64,000 nt of DNA from Ceratobasidium sp. AG-K (taxonomy: Eukaryota; Basidiomycota; Agaricomycetes; Cantharellales; Ceratobasidiaceae), in assembly GCA_037039685.1 (NCBI GenBank), contig JAWNGF010000006.1:806001-870000 (forward strand), in the 5' to 3' direction. The first letter of the stretch is position 1, and every line of letters starts with the position of its first letter. The notes under the pieces were generated by a model. That model was not told the DNA's origin. It did not search any database and saw only the letters and a program-made list of their open reading frames with translations. This document shows positions 36,022 through 48,766 of the stretch, in pieces. The translations under genes and the position numbers were made by a program.

Positions 36022-36857
36022 TTGGTGGCCCGCATTCGAGCACACTGGGGAGAAGGCGCTTGTTTAGCGTCAAAGCATCATATTGTCATTGTTTGTTCGC
36101 TTTAGTTGTTTTACTCCCCTTGTTTAACGTCTCCACCAAGCCCCCGTCTATGCCATTATGAGTGTACACAATACTCGCATTATACACGATTTTTTTATGT
36201 TTCTGGTTTTGTCTTTTTGTTGACTTCTGGTCTGTGCAGTTGAGTATCAAATAATATCTCGTAACTAAATCAAAACCTCAATTGAGCGTAGTAGCAACCA
36301 AGCAATCTGTGTTGAGCGTGCTTCTCTCAACAACCAAGTATAGTATGTCCAATTGACTAATCCGCGAATTTGCTCTCCGAGTTGATTTTCAGGCAGCTCA
36401 AACCAAACACTGACTTCATTGTGTACCTCGACGATGGGCGCAAATTGTCCTCCCTCCCTGCGATAGATAGAAGAATGGCTCCGACCCCAAGACTCAAGAC
36501 CGTTGGTGGGGTCTCACCGACGTCCCCCAGACACATATTGTTTGGTCTCGACCACCACGCTTATTGCTAACCCACGCTTATTGCTAACCCACGCTCGTCG
36601 TTGCGTTCACCAACTGCGTCTACTCTTGGAGAAAATGGAGTTCGTACCTGTTTTCCTGACCGAAAAAACCAGGTGCGCAAATTTTTGTTTTGTTTTTGGC
36701 TCCTCTGCTCGCACTTTGCCAGACGTACAACAAGCTGAAGTCAACTTCAAGGTCGGCAATGGGCACTACAGTGAGCGCATCCCAAGCAAGGCTAACGGTA
36801 TTTCTCCATATTTAAGTAGGCTAGAAGATGTGACATGCTCCTTTCGCCCGCTCTCGA

Positions 36858-39800
36858 ATGCCCTCCACCCGCATTACCCGTCTTCGTGCGAAGGCAGCTG
36901 CCCGTAGCATGACACATCCCGACACGCAAACTCAAACTCAAAACAGCCCAGAGCAACTGGTAAATAGTTTTCACTTAATGGTTTTGACTCGATTTTCTTA
37001 CATGCTGCGTTTGTGCAGAATCCTGCCCCATCGGGCTCTGTGCTCGAGCCTCTCGGACCCAAGCGCTCCCAGCGTTCGCAGAAAAAGTCATTCAAGGGCG
37101 CCTGTTTGGGTGCGTCCCCTCGCTGCATTTTTATTATTGGGATTCGCTGAGACCAACCTCTGAACTAGAGGTCGAAAAGTCCAAGCGCAATACTCGTTCC
37201 AAGCGCTGCCGCCGAACCCGTGCACGCAATCTGAAGGTCAAGCAAGCCAACCAAGGTCTTGACAGCTCTCAGCACGACTCAAGCTCCCCTGACCCCGACC
37301 CATTTGCTACTGTCCATGGTGATGAGACGGCAGCCGAGGAACCCACCCATGGTGACTATCTACCTGCGCTTACTTGATGTCAATACTAACTCGACCTCTT
37401 CCTCTCAGGTGGGCCGGGCAATGGCACCCAATGGGAGACCATTGCCTTTATTCCGTTTCCACCCTCGCCCGGGCAAGAAACGCTCGCGTGGCTCCAAGAC
37501 AATCAAGCGCCTTCCGTGGCAGCTCCGCAACGGCAAGCTTCGGTAAGATGACCCAATACCCCGAATAGTTGAACGTACTCATCAAGGATGTAGTACAACC
37601 TGTTATCGGGCGTCCCACTGAGTGCTGGAGGAGGATTCCACCTCAACCATCCAGCGCGCCATGGTAAGCCTAAACTCGACTCCAATATTGCCATATTGAT
37701 GCCTTACTTAATCACAGACTCGGGCGTGGCTCCCAATCTGCGCCATCCCTCAATCCCATCCACAACCTTGAAACGTCTGCCCGACACAGCACCCGATGAC
37801 TTGGAGCCCTCAAAGCGCGCCCGCCCATCCCAAGTACCCGATTCAGACACTGCAACCGAGAGCGAAGAAGACTTCCCTGCCCTAAACCACCACAATCCCA
37901 ATCCTCCAGTCCGTTCTACGCCGGTTGGGATTGTTGCGCCACCCCCAGGCCCTCCAATGCCTACCCTTCGACGAGACACTGCTCCTGCAAGTCCCAGACC
38001 TGCGTCCTTGGCCTCACAACCCCCAACTCCAGTCCCCCACAGCGCTGCCTTGCCCTCTGTGCTGCGGGAGTCGGTTGTCCCCGAGACTCCCGAACCAATG
38101 TCACCTGCTCCGCCCTCCCCAGTGCCGGTTCCCTCTCAGCCTGAGCACCAGCCAGAGGATGAGCTCCGTCCACTTGACCCCGGACTAATTTCCGACCTTG
38201 AGCCTGACGATCGGGCTAGCTCCCATTCGCTTGGGGGGTCCTACACCCCGGGCAGCCGCCCCACCTCGGAGCGCCTCCGTCTCACTGGCTACACTACCCC
38301 TCCAAAGTCGCCGTCAAGGCGGGTGCGGTTGCGTGAGCTGGTAAAGAAGGAGCGCCGTCAGAAGACCCAGGTTGTCGCATCTGGGCGACTCTTGCTCGAC
38401 ATGCCCGAGTATGTACGATTTCCTGCACGGCCATCATATCGGCCGGACCCAGCCGCCTGCCAGACCAACGCTCATCTCTCGTCGCGGGACAGACAGGGGC
38501 ACGTGTCTCAGCCTCCAAGCGGTGGGGCTTCCCAGATTCCTGCTCCCAAGCCACCTCACACGTACTCAGGGCCTCGTTCGCATTGTGGCTCCCAACCTGA
38601 TGCCCACCACTCCCAGTCGGCCAATCACGGCCCCCCTTTGCTGGCCGGCTCTCAGCTAGCGCCTCAGTGCCCAGTTACTCCGGTTTCTGGTATGCAGCGC
38701 AGCACCAATCCCCAACAAGCACCAGGCCCCCACGTGAACCATGGTCGCCTGCGCCAAGGCGCCAATGGGCCAATGCTACCCCCCCACATGCCGCTTGCTG
38801 CCCAGATTCGCCGCCATCGACCCAGTACCCCGCGGCCTACATCCCCTGGACCCAGTGCACCACCTCGACATGGCCGAGGTCACCCTAACCCCGCGTCCGA
38901 TGTCCGTACAAAAACCGCTGCATACAACAAGCAGTACAGCCGGAAGCTTGCGACGTCGCTCGTTGAAAGCGTAACACACGACGTCCGGGGTGTCCCAACA
39001 ACACCAGTGCAGCCGGAGGAAACTTTGCCCGACAACGCAGAGGCTCGGATGCATGCCGTGGCTGCTGCAAACGGGACTCGTCCGGTAAGTCTTTCAGTCA
39101 CGTAACTTGCTTGCCACGAGTTCATGCTTACATGTAGTGTCGTCGCGGTCGCAAACCTAAGCCATTGGCTCGCGACACGGTCGGGGTTGCTCGACACATC
39201 CTTGCACTCGCCAAACGCCACCTCTTTGCATTGGCGCTGCTTGAGGGAGTGTACCCAACACGAGGGCTAGCCTTATTCTGGGCCGGCATTGTCTATGAGG
39301 AGACCTGGCGGTCCGAGCTCCCCGACGTACCGTTTGAGGAACCCACTGAAGGCATGCTTGAAGTCGTGAGTTGGTTACGCCCACACGATTCACGTTCAGA
39401 CCGCTGACAACTGACCCCTGCCTGATAGCTTGTCAACTACATACCAACACTACGTGGGGGCGTTAAGTACGCTATGCGCACTGTTGTGGAGAAAGCCTTT
39501 GGCTTCAACGACCATCCCGAAACCGACAACGAGATCGAATCCAATCTGAAGATATACCGTACCATATCCAACAATGCGTTCCACTGTGCGGTGGGTTTTT
39601 TTATTGTGACGCCAGCCATCCACTAACATTTCTATGTTTCATGCAGAGTTTTTCTCCTCGTGAGGGCCATTACGAGAACTCAGCCATTGGACGCGCCATT
39701 GCTGCTGCCTTTTTTGACACTCCTGGCTCGGTTGGCCGACTGTACCCAGATTATTTTGAAGAGATGGATTTACCTATCCCTGCATTTGTGCTCGCTATGG

Positions 39801-40232
39801 TGCGAACATACTATTACAATTTACCGTCATGGTACTCACATGTCGACCCTGGTGCAGATGGAGTTTTGTATCGAGGAATGGTCAACTGGCTCACGGCAAG
39901 AGAGGGACCTGAATACCGGTCGGATGCCAGAGAGGTTTGAGACTCATAAGAAGAACCTCGAGAATGCCAAGGTTATTTTCCCCGGTCGACTTCGCGAACT
40001 TCAGGAATACTGGTTTGCAATTTGCAGGTACGTCTTATCATTCAATGTGTTGGTTCGGTTAACCACATTGATCCTCAGTAATCACAACGCCCCTCGTTCG
40101 CGCACCGAGCAAGTTGCACAGGGTATCATCCCGCTCACTGAATTCCGCCCTGATACACCCGAACCAGAGCCCGAGTACGACTCTGACGGGCGCCTTACTG
40201 CTCGGTCCAAGGGCAAGGGCCCCGCTCGCTAA
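36858..40232 (+). CDS. DUF6532-like protein with low-complexity N-terminus and AT-hook-like motif
   Basis: Start MPSTRITRLRAKAAARSM opens a chain of exons joined in frame: NPAPSGSVLEPLGPKRSQ; a basic exon with KRNTRSKRCRRTRARNLKVK; GGPGNGTQWETIAFIPFPP; and NLLSGVPLSAGGGFHLNHPA. A long Pro/Ser-rich exon (37,732-39,085) follows. The conserved C-terminal half begins CRRGRKPKPLARDTVGVARH, where GRKPK resembles an AT-hook. It continues with GVKYAMRTVVEKAFGF, NNAFHCASFSPREGHYENSA, PAFVLAMMEFCIEEWSTGS and FPGRLRELQEYW, and ends GKGPAR before TAA at 40,230. Fungal DUF6532 proteins share the layout of the second half. The biochemical role is unknown. The position, divergent from an intact Plavaka transposase, suggests a transposon passenger or host adaptor, which is inference. 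Confidence 0.7.
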
Positions 40233-42856
40233 GTTTCTAAGCGGTTTTGTTTGTAATAACATGTCTCACGTCGAGTGCCCAATTTGTATCTACCTTTCTT
40301 TGTACTTGTAGCTTCACCAAGTTCTGTGTCGGTGTCTCTTTTGCCTCGGTGCCTCTCCCATTTGGTACGCAACACCTGTACCTGCTATTTGTGCTTTGAG
40401 TTTGTGCTTTGAGTTTGTGCTTTGAGTTTGTGCTTCGAGCTTGTGCTTCAAGTCTGTGCTTGCGGTTCGAGTTTGCGTGTCAAGTCTGTATACGTGCTCT
40501 GATGTAACACCAGAACGTCAAATGAAATCTTTTTGAGCACTGTACTAATACAACTGAGCCCGACGGAGCACAAAGAAGGAGCTCTAACGGTTGATTTATA
40601 GCTATATGGGGTAACTTCTCCTTTGCTTCTGACTTCTATATATGGGCTTGTGGGGTACTTGAGCGCTCAGGAGCCCTCGCGAGCACAGGCTGGTGATCAC
40701 ACACTAGCCCAGAGTCTGTCTCGCCGGGCGCTAGCTAGCTTGGCTTGTAATCGCCCAAGCGCTCACTAGCACAGCTCCTCTCTCACCGAGCACTAACTGG
40801 AACCATTGATTCTCTCGAGGGCCAGCTATTGGGGGGTCTTGTTCGTAGGCTAGTCTTCTCCTCGGTGCTTACTAGTACTTAATAGTCCTTGCGGTTTTTG
40901 TTGAGATCTCGCGAGTGATTGTTGCACTTCCGGCTGGCACAGGCACAATACTGGGCTTATCCTGTAGAAAGAAGGTAGAGTGACCAGGTAAACGCGTATG
41001 TGTGGTTGAGGCGTGAGTGTAACCGCGATTTGAAGCACAGTAAATGTGGATACATCGACGGACGATGCACATATACGGACCTCACTGAGAGCTAGGGTTG
41101 GGTTACTTTGAAGAAACTGAGAATAACAGAAAATAAGGGTCCAGGAGAGTCGGACTCAAGCGGTAAACCTACGTCCTAAGGAGCGTATGACACGTGCTGA
41201 ATCAGTGTCATTGAGAGAGGCAGGAAACGGAGTACAAACGTGCTACCAGAACAAGCAAAGTATGTGACTCAACAACCTAGTGTTTGAGGCATGAGAAAAC
41301 ATACCACCTAATGAAAAGTGGTCAACTGAGGTGGGGGATTATTGCAGAAAGATAAAATCGTGACATACGGCCTGATGGATAAGACAATCGGGTCTAGTGT
41401 ATGAGACTGAGCGAGAGATTGGGAGAAAGTTTGTGCCTACATGCCAAAAGCATATGGGTCAACAAAATCTGCCTGAGGGCCCTTGAAAAAATATTGCAAT
41501 ACGTACGTCCTGTAGGGAGTGGCAAAAGTAATGGGATTGAGCACCAAACTATTACGATGATCAAATTAGTCACGTACTTTCTACGAGCAGGATAGTTTTA
41601 GGTCAATGTGCAAGGAGACTTATGAAAAGTACTCGCTGCCTACAAATAACAGTAAAAGTCGCAATATAAAAGGTGCAATAGCTGGACCCACCTCCTAATA
41701 GTGACAAAAAGTTTAAAGAAAATCAGCCATTCGGCCGAGGACGTATCTCGTAGGACCCACCTCCTATGTGATTATAAGGATAGTATTGTTAAACAGCTAG
41801 TTAGATGTTCATAGTGCAAGAATAGAATGACGCGATACTGACGAGCTGTAGGCGGGCCGAAAATTAGGTCAGAAAGGGCTAAGGTTACAATATATCGAAA
41901 GAACTACCCACAGTCTAGACACGATTGATGTTGTACGCGTTTGAGAGAAGGGGTCTTTTTGGGGACAAAAAACAGCGACGAACATTCTAACACGAGACAT
42001 GTACGAGGAAGACGTTAGAGTCAGCTCAAATGGATAGTTGTAATTCGACTGACAAACTACGCCGCACATAGGTGATGTCGCCAAGATGGTCCAAAAGCGA
42101 AGGTGGCCACACATCGGTTAGCACTCTGCTGGCTCCATGAGCGGATTGAACTCACTAGCTACAATGTCACCAACATCACGTCAGCAAACATGGCCCGCCA
42201 GATCGGAATCAGCGAGAACTTCGTTCGCTGCGCATAGGCTTCGCACGTACCCACTAAACCGCACGGCAAAGTTAAATATCGATAAAAGCGGGGAAATCCA
42301 TAAATCTCGGGTCGTTAACTAGTCGCTTCGCTCGATATACGGCTTCTGCTTACCTCCTGCACCCGGATAGTGATATTACGTAATACCAAAATAATGATGG
42401 ACAAGCGTGAACCGGGACCGCCTCTGTCAGTGCTCATCCCGTGACGTGTGGTTCATACGCACCATCTAATACCGCAATTTGTCGTTGGAATATGTTCCGT
42501 TACCGAAGGTAGCTTGGTTTCTTGGATAATTCATACGTACATTCTATGAGCGGTGCACGAAGTGAAACGTTGAGCGGCAAAGATTAACCGCGTATGAGCG
42601 CCGTATTGGTTATTTCTCCCGAAAACCGTCAGTATTGAAGACATACCAGCTATACTCAAACAGTAAAACCAGATGAAATTATGAACAAAAATAAATAAAA
42701 GTCAGATGTGAATCACCATCATCGCTCGACGTGAGGGTTGCACGCACCCACTGACATCACGATACGGGATGGCCATGCAGATGATAGTGATGCGGAGGGA
42801 GAAGTCTTGTAAGTTAGAAGCTTCCTTGCTCAGATTATTCGTCATACGCACATACT
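40233..42856. other. Intergenic region left of the Harbinger element
   Basis: This contains a 13-base tandem repeat (40,391-40,468) and GC-rich GAGCGCTC motifs near 40,650-40,840 like those in the foldback repeats. From about 42,300 to 42,856 several minus-strand donor-like sites (GTGCGTATGA, GTACGTATGA) alternate with short frames. This suggests decayed or unrecognised intron-rich coding sequence running into the transposon insertion point. No exon chain could be assembled with confidence. Confidence 0.4.
40391..40468. repeat. 13-base tandem repeat, about six units
   Basis: The unit GTGCTTTGAGTTT is present three times perfectly and then three more times with increasing substitutions (for example GTGCTTCGAGCTT). 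It lies about 160 bases after the DUF6532-like stop codon, probably in its 3' region. Confidence 0.75.
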
Positions 42857-43193
42857 GAGGGGCCGCAATTCTCAGATCGCACAGACAGACAGACGTCAAA
42901 AATCACTAAATTTGGGCGTGCCTGACCCAAAACGGGTCCAGAACGGGTCCAGAACGGGGTTTCGTACATCTTAGGACGGTTCGGCCGGTTCTCGCTCAAT
43001 TAGATTGCTTCTTTCTCGGTTATGAGTGATCTGTGTCAATCGAACCGGGTTCGAACATCTAGCCCAAGGCACTAGGACGCCATGCCCTACTCGTTATCAC
43101 ACATGAACATGTTTCAGTTCGAGCGTGACTGAGTGTGAATCATTCCGTTTTGTGTGACAGTTATTTTTTCGGGTGAACTCATGCGTGCTCGTC
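42857..43193. repeat. Left terminal inverted repeat of the Harbinger element
   Basis: The reverse complement is found at 57953-58289. It contains GACAGACAGAC, a subterminal tandem motif AACGGGTCCAG repeated two to three times at 42930-42960, and a palindrome CGAACCGGGTTCG at 43041-43053. These are candidate transposase-binding sites. Similarity to the other end continues weakly beyond 43193 (GGGCAAACAAAA, then GACAGATGGTCACGGTCAT), so the repeats were once longer. Confidence 0.9.
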
Positions 43194-43410
43194 TGGTCAC
43201 TTGGGCAAACAAAATCACTATTCCCTGGGACAGATGGTCACGGTCATATACTCTACCCCGTATCCCAAGCGACCGCCCATCCTCGCCGCATAAAGCACAA
43301 TATTCCCCTGCCGCCCATCTTCCTTGCTAGTTCTGCATCCAAACCGCACCCCGTGTCTCGCCCTCGCGTTGCTCGTGTATATACTCGTATATTTGGGTCT
43401 CGGCAGACTA

Positions 43411-45009
43411 ATGCAAGCTCTTCAAGACCCGCTCGCGCTCCTTCTGCAGGACGTATTAGGCGCACGGGCCAATCAAGCGGACGAGCTCACCATGGTCCAG
43501 GATATTCTGGTGTCTATGCGTCGGCGCTCACAGGAGAGCCAACCTTCGATCCAGCACCTCCTTGAGCAATGGGATGAAATCGCGCCTTTGCGCCGTCGAG
43601 ACGACATCGAATTGGAGCTGGCTCTGCATCCAACATTCGGTCAATTGGGACACATGGGTGGGGGCTTTGTGGACGGAGCCGATCGCCTACCCGACGGAGA
43701 CCCGGAGGAGCCCGAGTACGAGAACATTCGTCCCACCGGCCGCGGGCGTTGGGAACGCGAGCCTTACACCATCACCATAGCTGCTCGCCAAAGCGACTGG
43801 TATGAAGTCTCTATGGACTTCAACGATCGAGACTTTCGAACGGTTTTCAGGTGGGTTAAACTTATATAGACAAACGCCAGACTCACGGTATTGGTTCAAG
43901 GGTGTCCCAACGGACTTTCTGGCTGATCGTGACCCTAATTGCGGCCGATGAGGTATTCATTTCACGAGGCCGTCGGAAACAGCGCCCGGTTCATCAGCGA
44001 CTTGGTGTGTTTCTCCTCAGATACGGGGCGATGGGAACACGCATAAACTTTACGGCGTTGCTTACCTCGTTTGGTGAGGGCACGGTGACGCTTTACTGTC
44101 GCCGAGTGGTGCGTGCGCTTCGGGGATTCGGGTTGAAATGCGTTGGTTGGCCAAACGAGGCGCGGAAGGCGGAGATCAAGGCAGGCTTCAAAGAGCTCTG
44201 TGGCCTTGACGGGATAATCGGAGCGCTGGACGGCTCGCTGATCGATATTGCCAAGCGACCGCCCGGCTCAGATGCCTCCTTTATTTCTAGAAAGGGTACT
44301 ATTGCGGTGAGTATTTTATTGAGACGGTCGCGTAGTTGCTTATCGTGTAATACAGGCGAACATTCAGGCGATTGTCGATCACGAAGGTCGCTTCATATCA
44401 TTTGAGACAGGGTACCCCGGATCCAAGAACGATACTTACGTTTGGAAGCACTCGTACGTTTGGCGACATCGACGGATTTACTTCGGAGAGGGAGAGTTTC
44501 TGCTAGCTGATGGGGGTGAGTATTCGACCTTTGGAAGAAGCCTGAGAGTGACTAGACTTACCGTCGTGAAAGGGTATCCACTTAGTCCATTTGTCCTCAC
44601 CCCATTTGCAAGAAACGAGCGCCTAGAGGACGGAGAGCGTAAGCGTAAGTTCGGGAAGAAGATATCGAGCGCTCGAGTCGGCATTGAACGTACCTTCGGT
44701 CGACTGAAAGCCCGGTTCCCGTCCTTGGTCATGATGGGGGAAGTCGAGGCACTGGACGACCTCTACAGAGCAATCGAAGCCCTGATGGTACTCCACAACA
44801 TGTGTTATGACCTACACGATACGATGAGCGGACTAGCTGATGACTTTACTCAGCTGAATATGGACCGGGACGATGGAGACTTGTATGACGCGGTGGGACA
44901 GGAGCCGGCCGATGCAGACTGGGGCCAGGGTGCCAACATCAACGAGGCGATGTTGGAGGCCGGAAGGGCATGGCGCCAGCATTGTATGGATTTAATCTGC
45001 CCCGAATAA
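43411..45009 (+). CDS. HARBI1-like DDE transposase (PIF/Harbinger)
   Basis: The model has four exons: 43411-43850, 43901-44306, 44356-44515 and 44573-45009, giving 480 residues. The introns are GT-AG and 49-57 bases long. The catalytic triad is readable: Asp at about 257 in GIIGALDGSLID, Asp at about 308 in GYPGSKNDTYVW, and Glu at about 375 in SSARVGIERTFGRLK. LLADGGYPLSPFVLTPFARN, just before the last motif, is a hallmark of the family. The N-terminal half is an amphipathic or acidic region ending in a helix-turn-helix-like segment (FTALLTSFGEGTVTLYCRRV). ATG 43411 (MQALQDPLALL) was chosen because the frame upstream runs into the inverted repeat. Further upstream ATGs exist. No lesion is seen, so the enzyme should be functional. 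It lies tail to tail with the accessory gene. Confidence 0.9.
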
Positions 45010-45208
45010 GTGTACTTAGTTACTGGTGTGCAAAGGGGCAACATCGTTATATTCGCATCGAGGGAAAACATCGTAATCAATGTATCAACGTATGGAGGGG
45101 CAAAACAATCTACAAATGGATAAGTACACGACAAACCGACGATAATTAGGTGCTTACCGTGGAGCAATCATATCATAAATGTCGTAGTAACAATCCGTCA
45201 TACATACC

Positions 45209-48200
45209 CTAAGCATCCGCCGCCTTGTCATGAATTGCGTACATGGCACTGTCAACGTGTACAAAGCCATCACCATGGGAGTCGGTTCCATCTTGCTCGG
45301 CAGCTCCATAGATGGTAGGAGGGCAGGAAACTGAAGTGCCTCGAGCGTTGGACAAAGCAATCGCTTGGCCACGACCTAAGCCAGGGGGGTGCATGACAAC
45401 ACCAGTGCCACCACTAGCCAACAAGGATGGGCCGGGGCCACCGAAGATACCAAGGTGAGGCGACGAAAGTGAGGTGACTGCGGGGATGCTGGGGAACAAG
45501 TTTCCAGAACTAACACCTTGACGCGTGGATGAAGCGGGGGTTGAGACGGGCCCGAGAATACCAGGAGGAACCGAGCCACCAGACCCAGGGGCGAAGATAG
45601 AACGCATTGAAACTGGGGTGGCGCAAGCCTGGCCGGATGTACAAGCAAGGTGTGAAGGGGCAGCGACGGGGGTAGAGTGTACACGGGGCTGTGGGAGGAA
45701 ACCTGAACCTGAGCCAGGGACCAAAGAAACGCCTGGAGAAGGTGATGCGACAGAATTTGCACCAATTGGAACCGAGCGCCCAGCTTGGAAAACAGGTGGT
45801 TCAGCAGGAGCTTCACTAGATTTGGGGGGTCCAGTGACATTTGCAACAGCACTGACAGCAGACACGGTGTTTGCGCGGAGCGAGGCCAGGGGTTTGGTTC
45901 CAGGAGGCGGTATAACGGGTGCGAGATGCAAGGGAGGGACAGGAGCGGTATGTGCAACCAAAGGGACAGCGCCAGAGGCCGGTGCAGGCACAGGGACTGA
46001 GGCAGCGCGACGGGGAATGGACCGGACAACAGAAGGGGCACGAGGCAGAGCAAAGCCGGGCTTGAGGTGCGGGCGGTTTAAAAGGGCTTCGCGAACCTGG
46101 TTGCTAGCCATTTCGACAATATCCGAAGGGAGGTTGCTCGCGCTTGCAGCACTGAGACACAGCTGGAGATATGAATGTTCGCGTTCGGCATTGATCCGCT
46201 CCTCCATTGCAGCGGCTTCGCACTCAGCATGGGTCATTTCCATCTCGTGACGGTGGACCCGCTCTTCCTCCATCCCCTTCTGTTCATCAACTACCAGCTT
46301 GTAACGCTGCTGGGCGTTGTGCTGGTCAAGATCGAGCTGTGCCTGTCGGAACGCAAGCAACTGCATTTGCAAGTCAACCACAGCTTCCGGGGATTTCGAG
46401 CCATCTGCCGACCTAGCGGGCTCAGTCGCCACAGGAGTGCGCTTTGCTCGCGCAGGGGCAACAGGGGCTGGCTGGAGTGCAGCACGACCGAGAGGAGGAA
46501 CAACGCTGTGAGCATGAGCAGTAGGCAGGGATGCCGAGGGGGCGGGCTTCGAAGCACTCGGCTGAGGCACAATTGGTGTGAGGGAGCGTGGAACAGAGGA
46601 CAATAGTCTGTGTGGATCGGGGACATTGACATTGACATTGACAAAGGTTGGACGCGGTCGAACTGCAGCCTTAGGACGAGGAGAGCTGACCAGTCCTGGG
46701 GTCTCGTCCTGGTTGTCGGAGTCGTCTTCGCGTGGCCGCTTCTCTTTGCCCTTGCCCTTTGACGTAGATGGTGGTGGGGGTGTAACCCGCCCGCTGTGAT
46801 GTTGACCGGAAACTTGAAAATTTGGGTGGTTTCCAAGCCTGTGATGCACAAGTGTTAGCATTGGTCCTGCATGTGTAGCTTGCGGTGGACTTACTTGGCA
46901 TCCACCAATGCATACCATCCACCCACAGGATCGCAAGTCCAGATGTAATAGTCCCACAGGGTAAGGATACTCGTGAGCGGGGCACCAGAGTCCCGTGCCT
47001 TTTCAAGCGCGTCCATGATTGCAAGCAGAGCATCGTCTTCCATGGTTGGGTCATATTCGAATCCAATCACTTGACGCATGTACTTGATGTCCTTGTACAC
47101 AAGTAAAAGTTTGCCGAACATAACACCAATTGCCGTTGCCCTGCGTGAGCCACGGAATGCGTCCTTTTGAAGCTAGGAAAGTATGTCAGTGATGCAACTA
47201 GGGTGTTGGGACAGCTATTTACTTACGTCCTCCCAGAATTTTCCAGGTCGCTTCTGGTTAAGCGGGGCAAGAGCTTTGGGGAGACGACTTTCTGGAGCGT
47301 CCGGACCGAAAACATAGACAATAAGCACTCCCTTCTCGGGCACAACCCAAAGCCTTGCATGGTGGTTCGTGGAGAACAGGGTGTCGAGGCCAGCTTTGTC
47401 TGTTATTGGGTACCCGCCCTTGACGATGATGTCCTTGGGGTCGATCGGGCTAGAGGACCGACTGCTCGAGGCTGCACGGTGATGTGCCTCTTCGATTCCC
47501 TCAACCTCGTCAGGCATTTGGAACTCGCTATCCGAACCTTGGGTATCACTGAGCATTTCGACATCGTTGTCATCACTCTCCTCGTCCTTATCGCCATTCT
47601 CAGAGGAGCACAGATTGATAGGACTCGACTGTCGACCCGAATGTCCAAGCCCGGCGACAGACCCCTTGGTTTCAATGATGTAGAACTTTGGTACTTCAAG
47701 CTTGGGTGGAGTCTGACAGGGCGGGGGGGGATTACAGGGTGCAAGGACAGGGGAAACCGATCGCTTAATGCGTAGACCACTGGGACCAGCGTTCGAACAA
47801 GCAAAGTGGACGTGATTTGCCATCCCGTGCCCCACAAAAGGTCCTTTCATTGGCACAACACGTGTCTGAGCCTGCGCCTGGTTACGACGAGCCTGTGACA
47901 TAGGGTGGACTACGTGAGAAGGGGGCCATGCAACGGTTGTGACGTGTGTCATCCCAGATGAAGGTGAAGGTGAAGGTGGCGGCGGTGGGCGCATACGGGG
48001 GTAGGTGCGCCGAGAGGATGTTTTGGCAGTGGACCGAGTGTCAGTTGGGGCCTGCACTCCCTCATTTGTGATAGATTGCAAGGGAGGGACATAGTCGTGG
48101 TTGTAGAATATGGTTGAAGCATCGTGGGCGTCATAATAAATAGTACCATTGGGGTTGGTATAAATAGTACCGTTGGGATTGGTGAATATATGAGGCGAAT

Positions 48201-48766
48201 CCTGAGGCACTAAAGTCCAGAATGCTTTGGATTACTACAAACAGTACATGATTGTGAGGGCACGTTCACTTACGCTGCGCGGCCATATGAACAGGAGTGG
48301 ATCCAGGGGCAACGCGCATACCAGCCACATGAGCAGCAAGGGCAGGAGAATTATGATGCAAGGTCTGGGGGGACATGTTCATCACGATGTGCTGAAGACC
48401 ATGGTCGTCAACCTGTGATCCAATGCAGTCAGCATGTATACAAGTAGATAGTCTGTTTGACTATACCATAGCATTCCATTGGTCAGAACCTTCGTCCTTG
48501 GGCTGGCCGTTCATGTTCCCACTCAAACTACACCAAGCGTTAGCACGGTAACTTTGAGCGGAAGAGAATACTTACGTAGGATCCAACATTAAGAGGGCAG
48601 CCAAGAGTTGGTCGTCTGGTGAAGAAGTAGAACGAGATGGGGCAAAAAGTGAATCGATGATAGATATAAAATCACTGAGTCGACGTTTGGATGGGTCAAG
48701 TTGCAAGTAGGCACAATAGGATGCAAGAGAATCCAATAAGTCGCAATGTTGTCGCATTTTTGACAA
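45209..48766 (-). CDS. Accessory protein of the Harbinger element, unrecognised family
   Basis: Start MSKMRQHCDLLDSLASYCAY at 48766 is followed by short exons (SLSGNMNGQPKDEGSDQWN; HIVMNMSPQTLHHN) and a long exon (VPQDSPHIFTNPNGTIY...) with a Ser/Asp/Glu-rich stretch. A globular module comes next: DKAGLDTLFSTNHHARLWVV, KRPGKFWEDLQKDAFRGSRR, GVMFGKLLLVYKDIKYMRQV, LLAIMDALEKARDSGAPLTS and DYYIWTCDPVGGWYALVDAK. Downstream are a basic nuclear-import-like segment (KGKGKEKRPRED), a coiled coil (QLLAFRQAQLDLDQHNAQQR; EERVHRHEMEMTHAECEAAA) and a long Pro/Ala/Ser tail to the stop at 45209. It occupies the place of the Myb/trihelix partner that PIF/Harbinger elements normally carry, but no SANT/Myb tryptophan pattern is seen. 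A role in nuclear import or DNA binding of the transposase is inference. Confidence 0.7.

Larger units (their letters stand above)
34388..36857. other. Intergenic region between divergent Plavaka and DUF6532-like genes
   Basis: This holds the palindromic MITE at 34,840-34,939 and one possible small gene at 35,617-36,021. The remaining frames (34,654; 35,186; 36,370; 36,503) have no motif. The two divergent genes may use promoters here. Confidence 0.45.
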
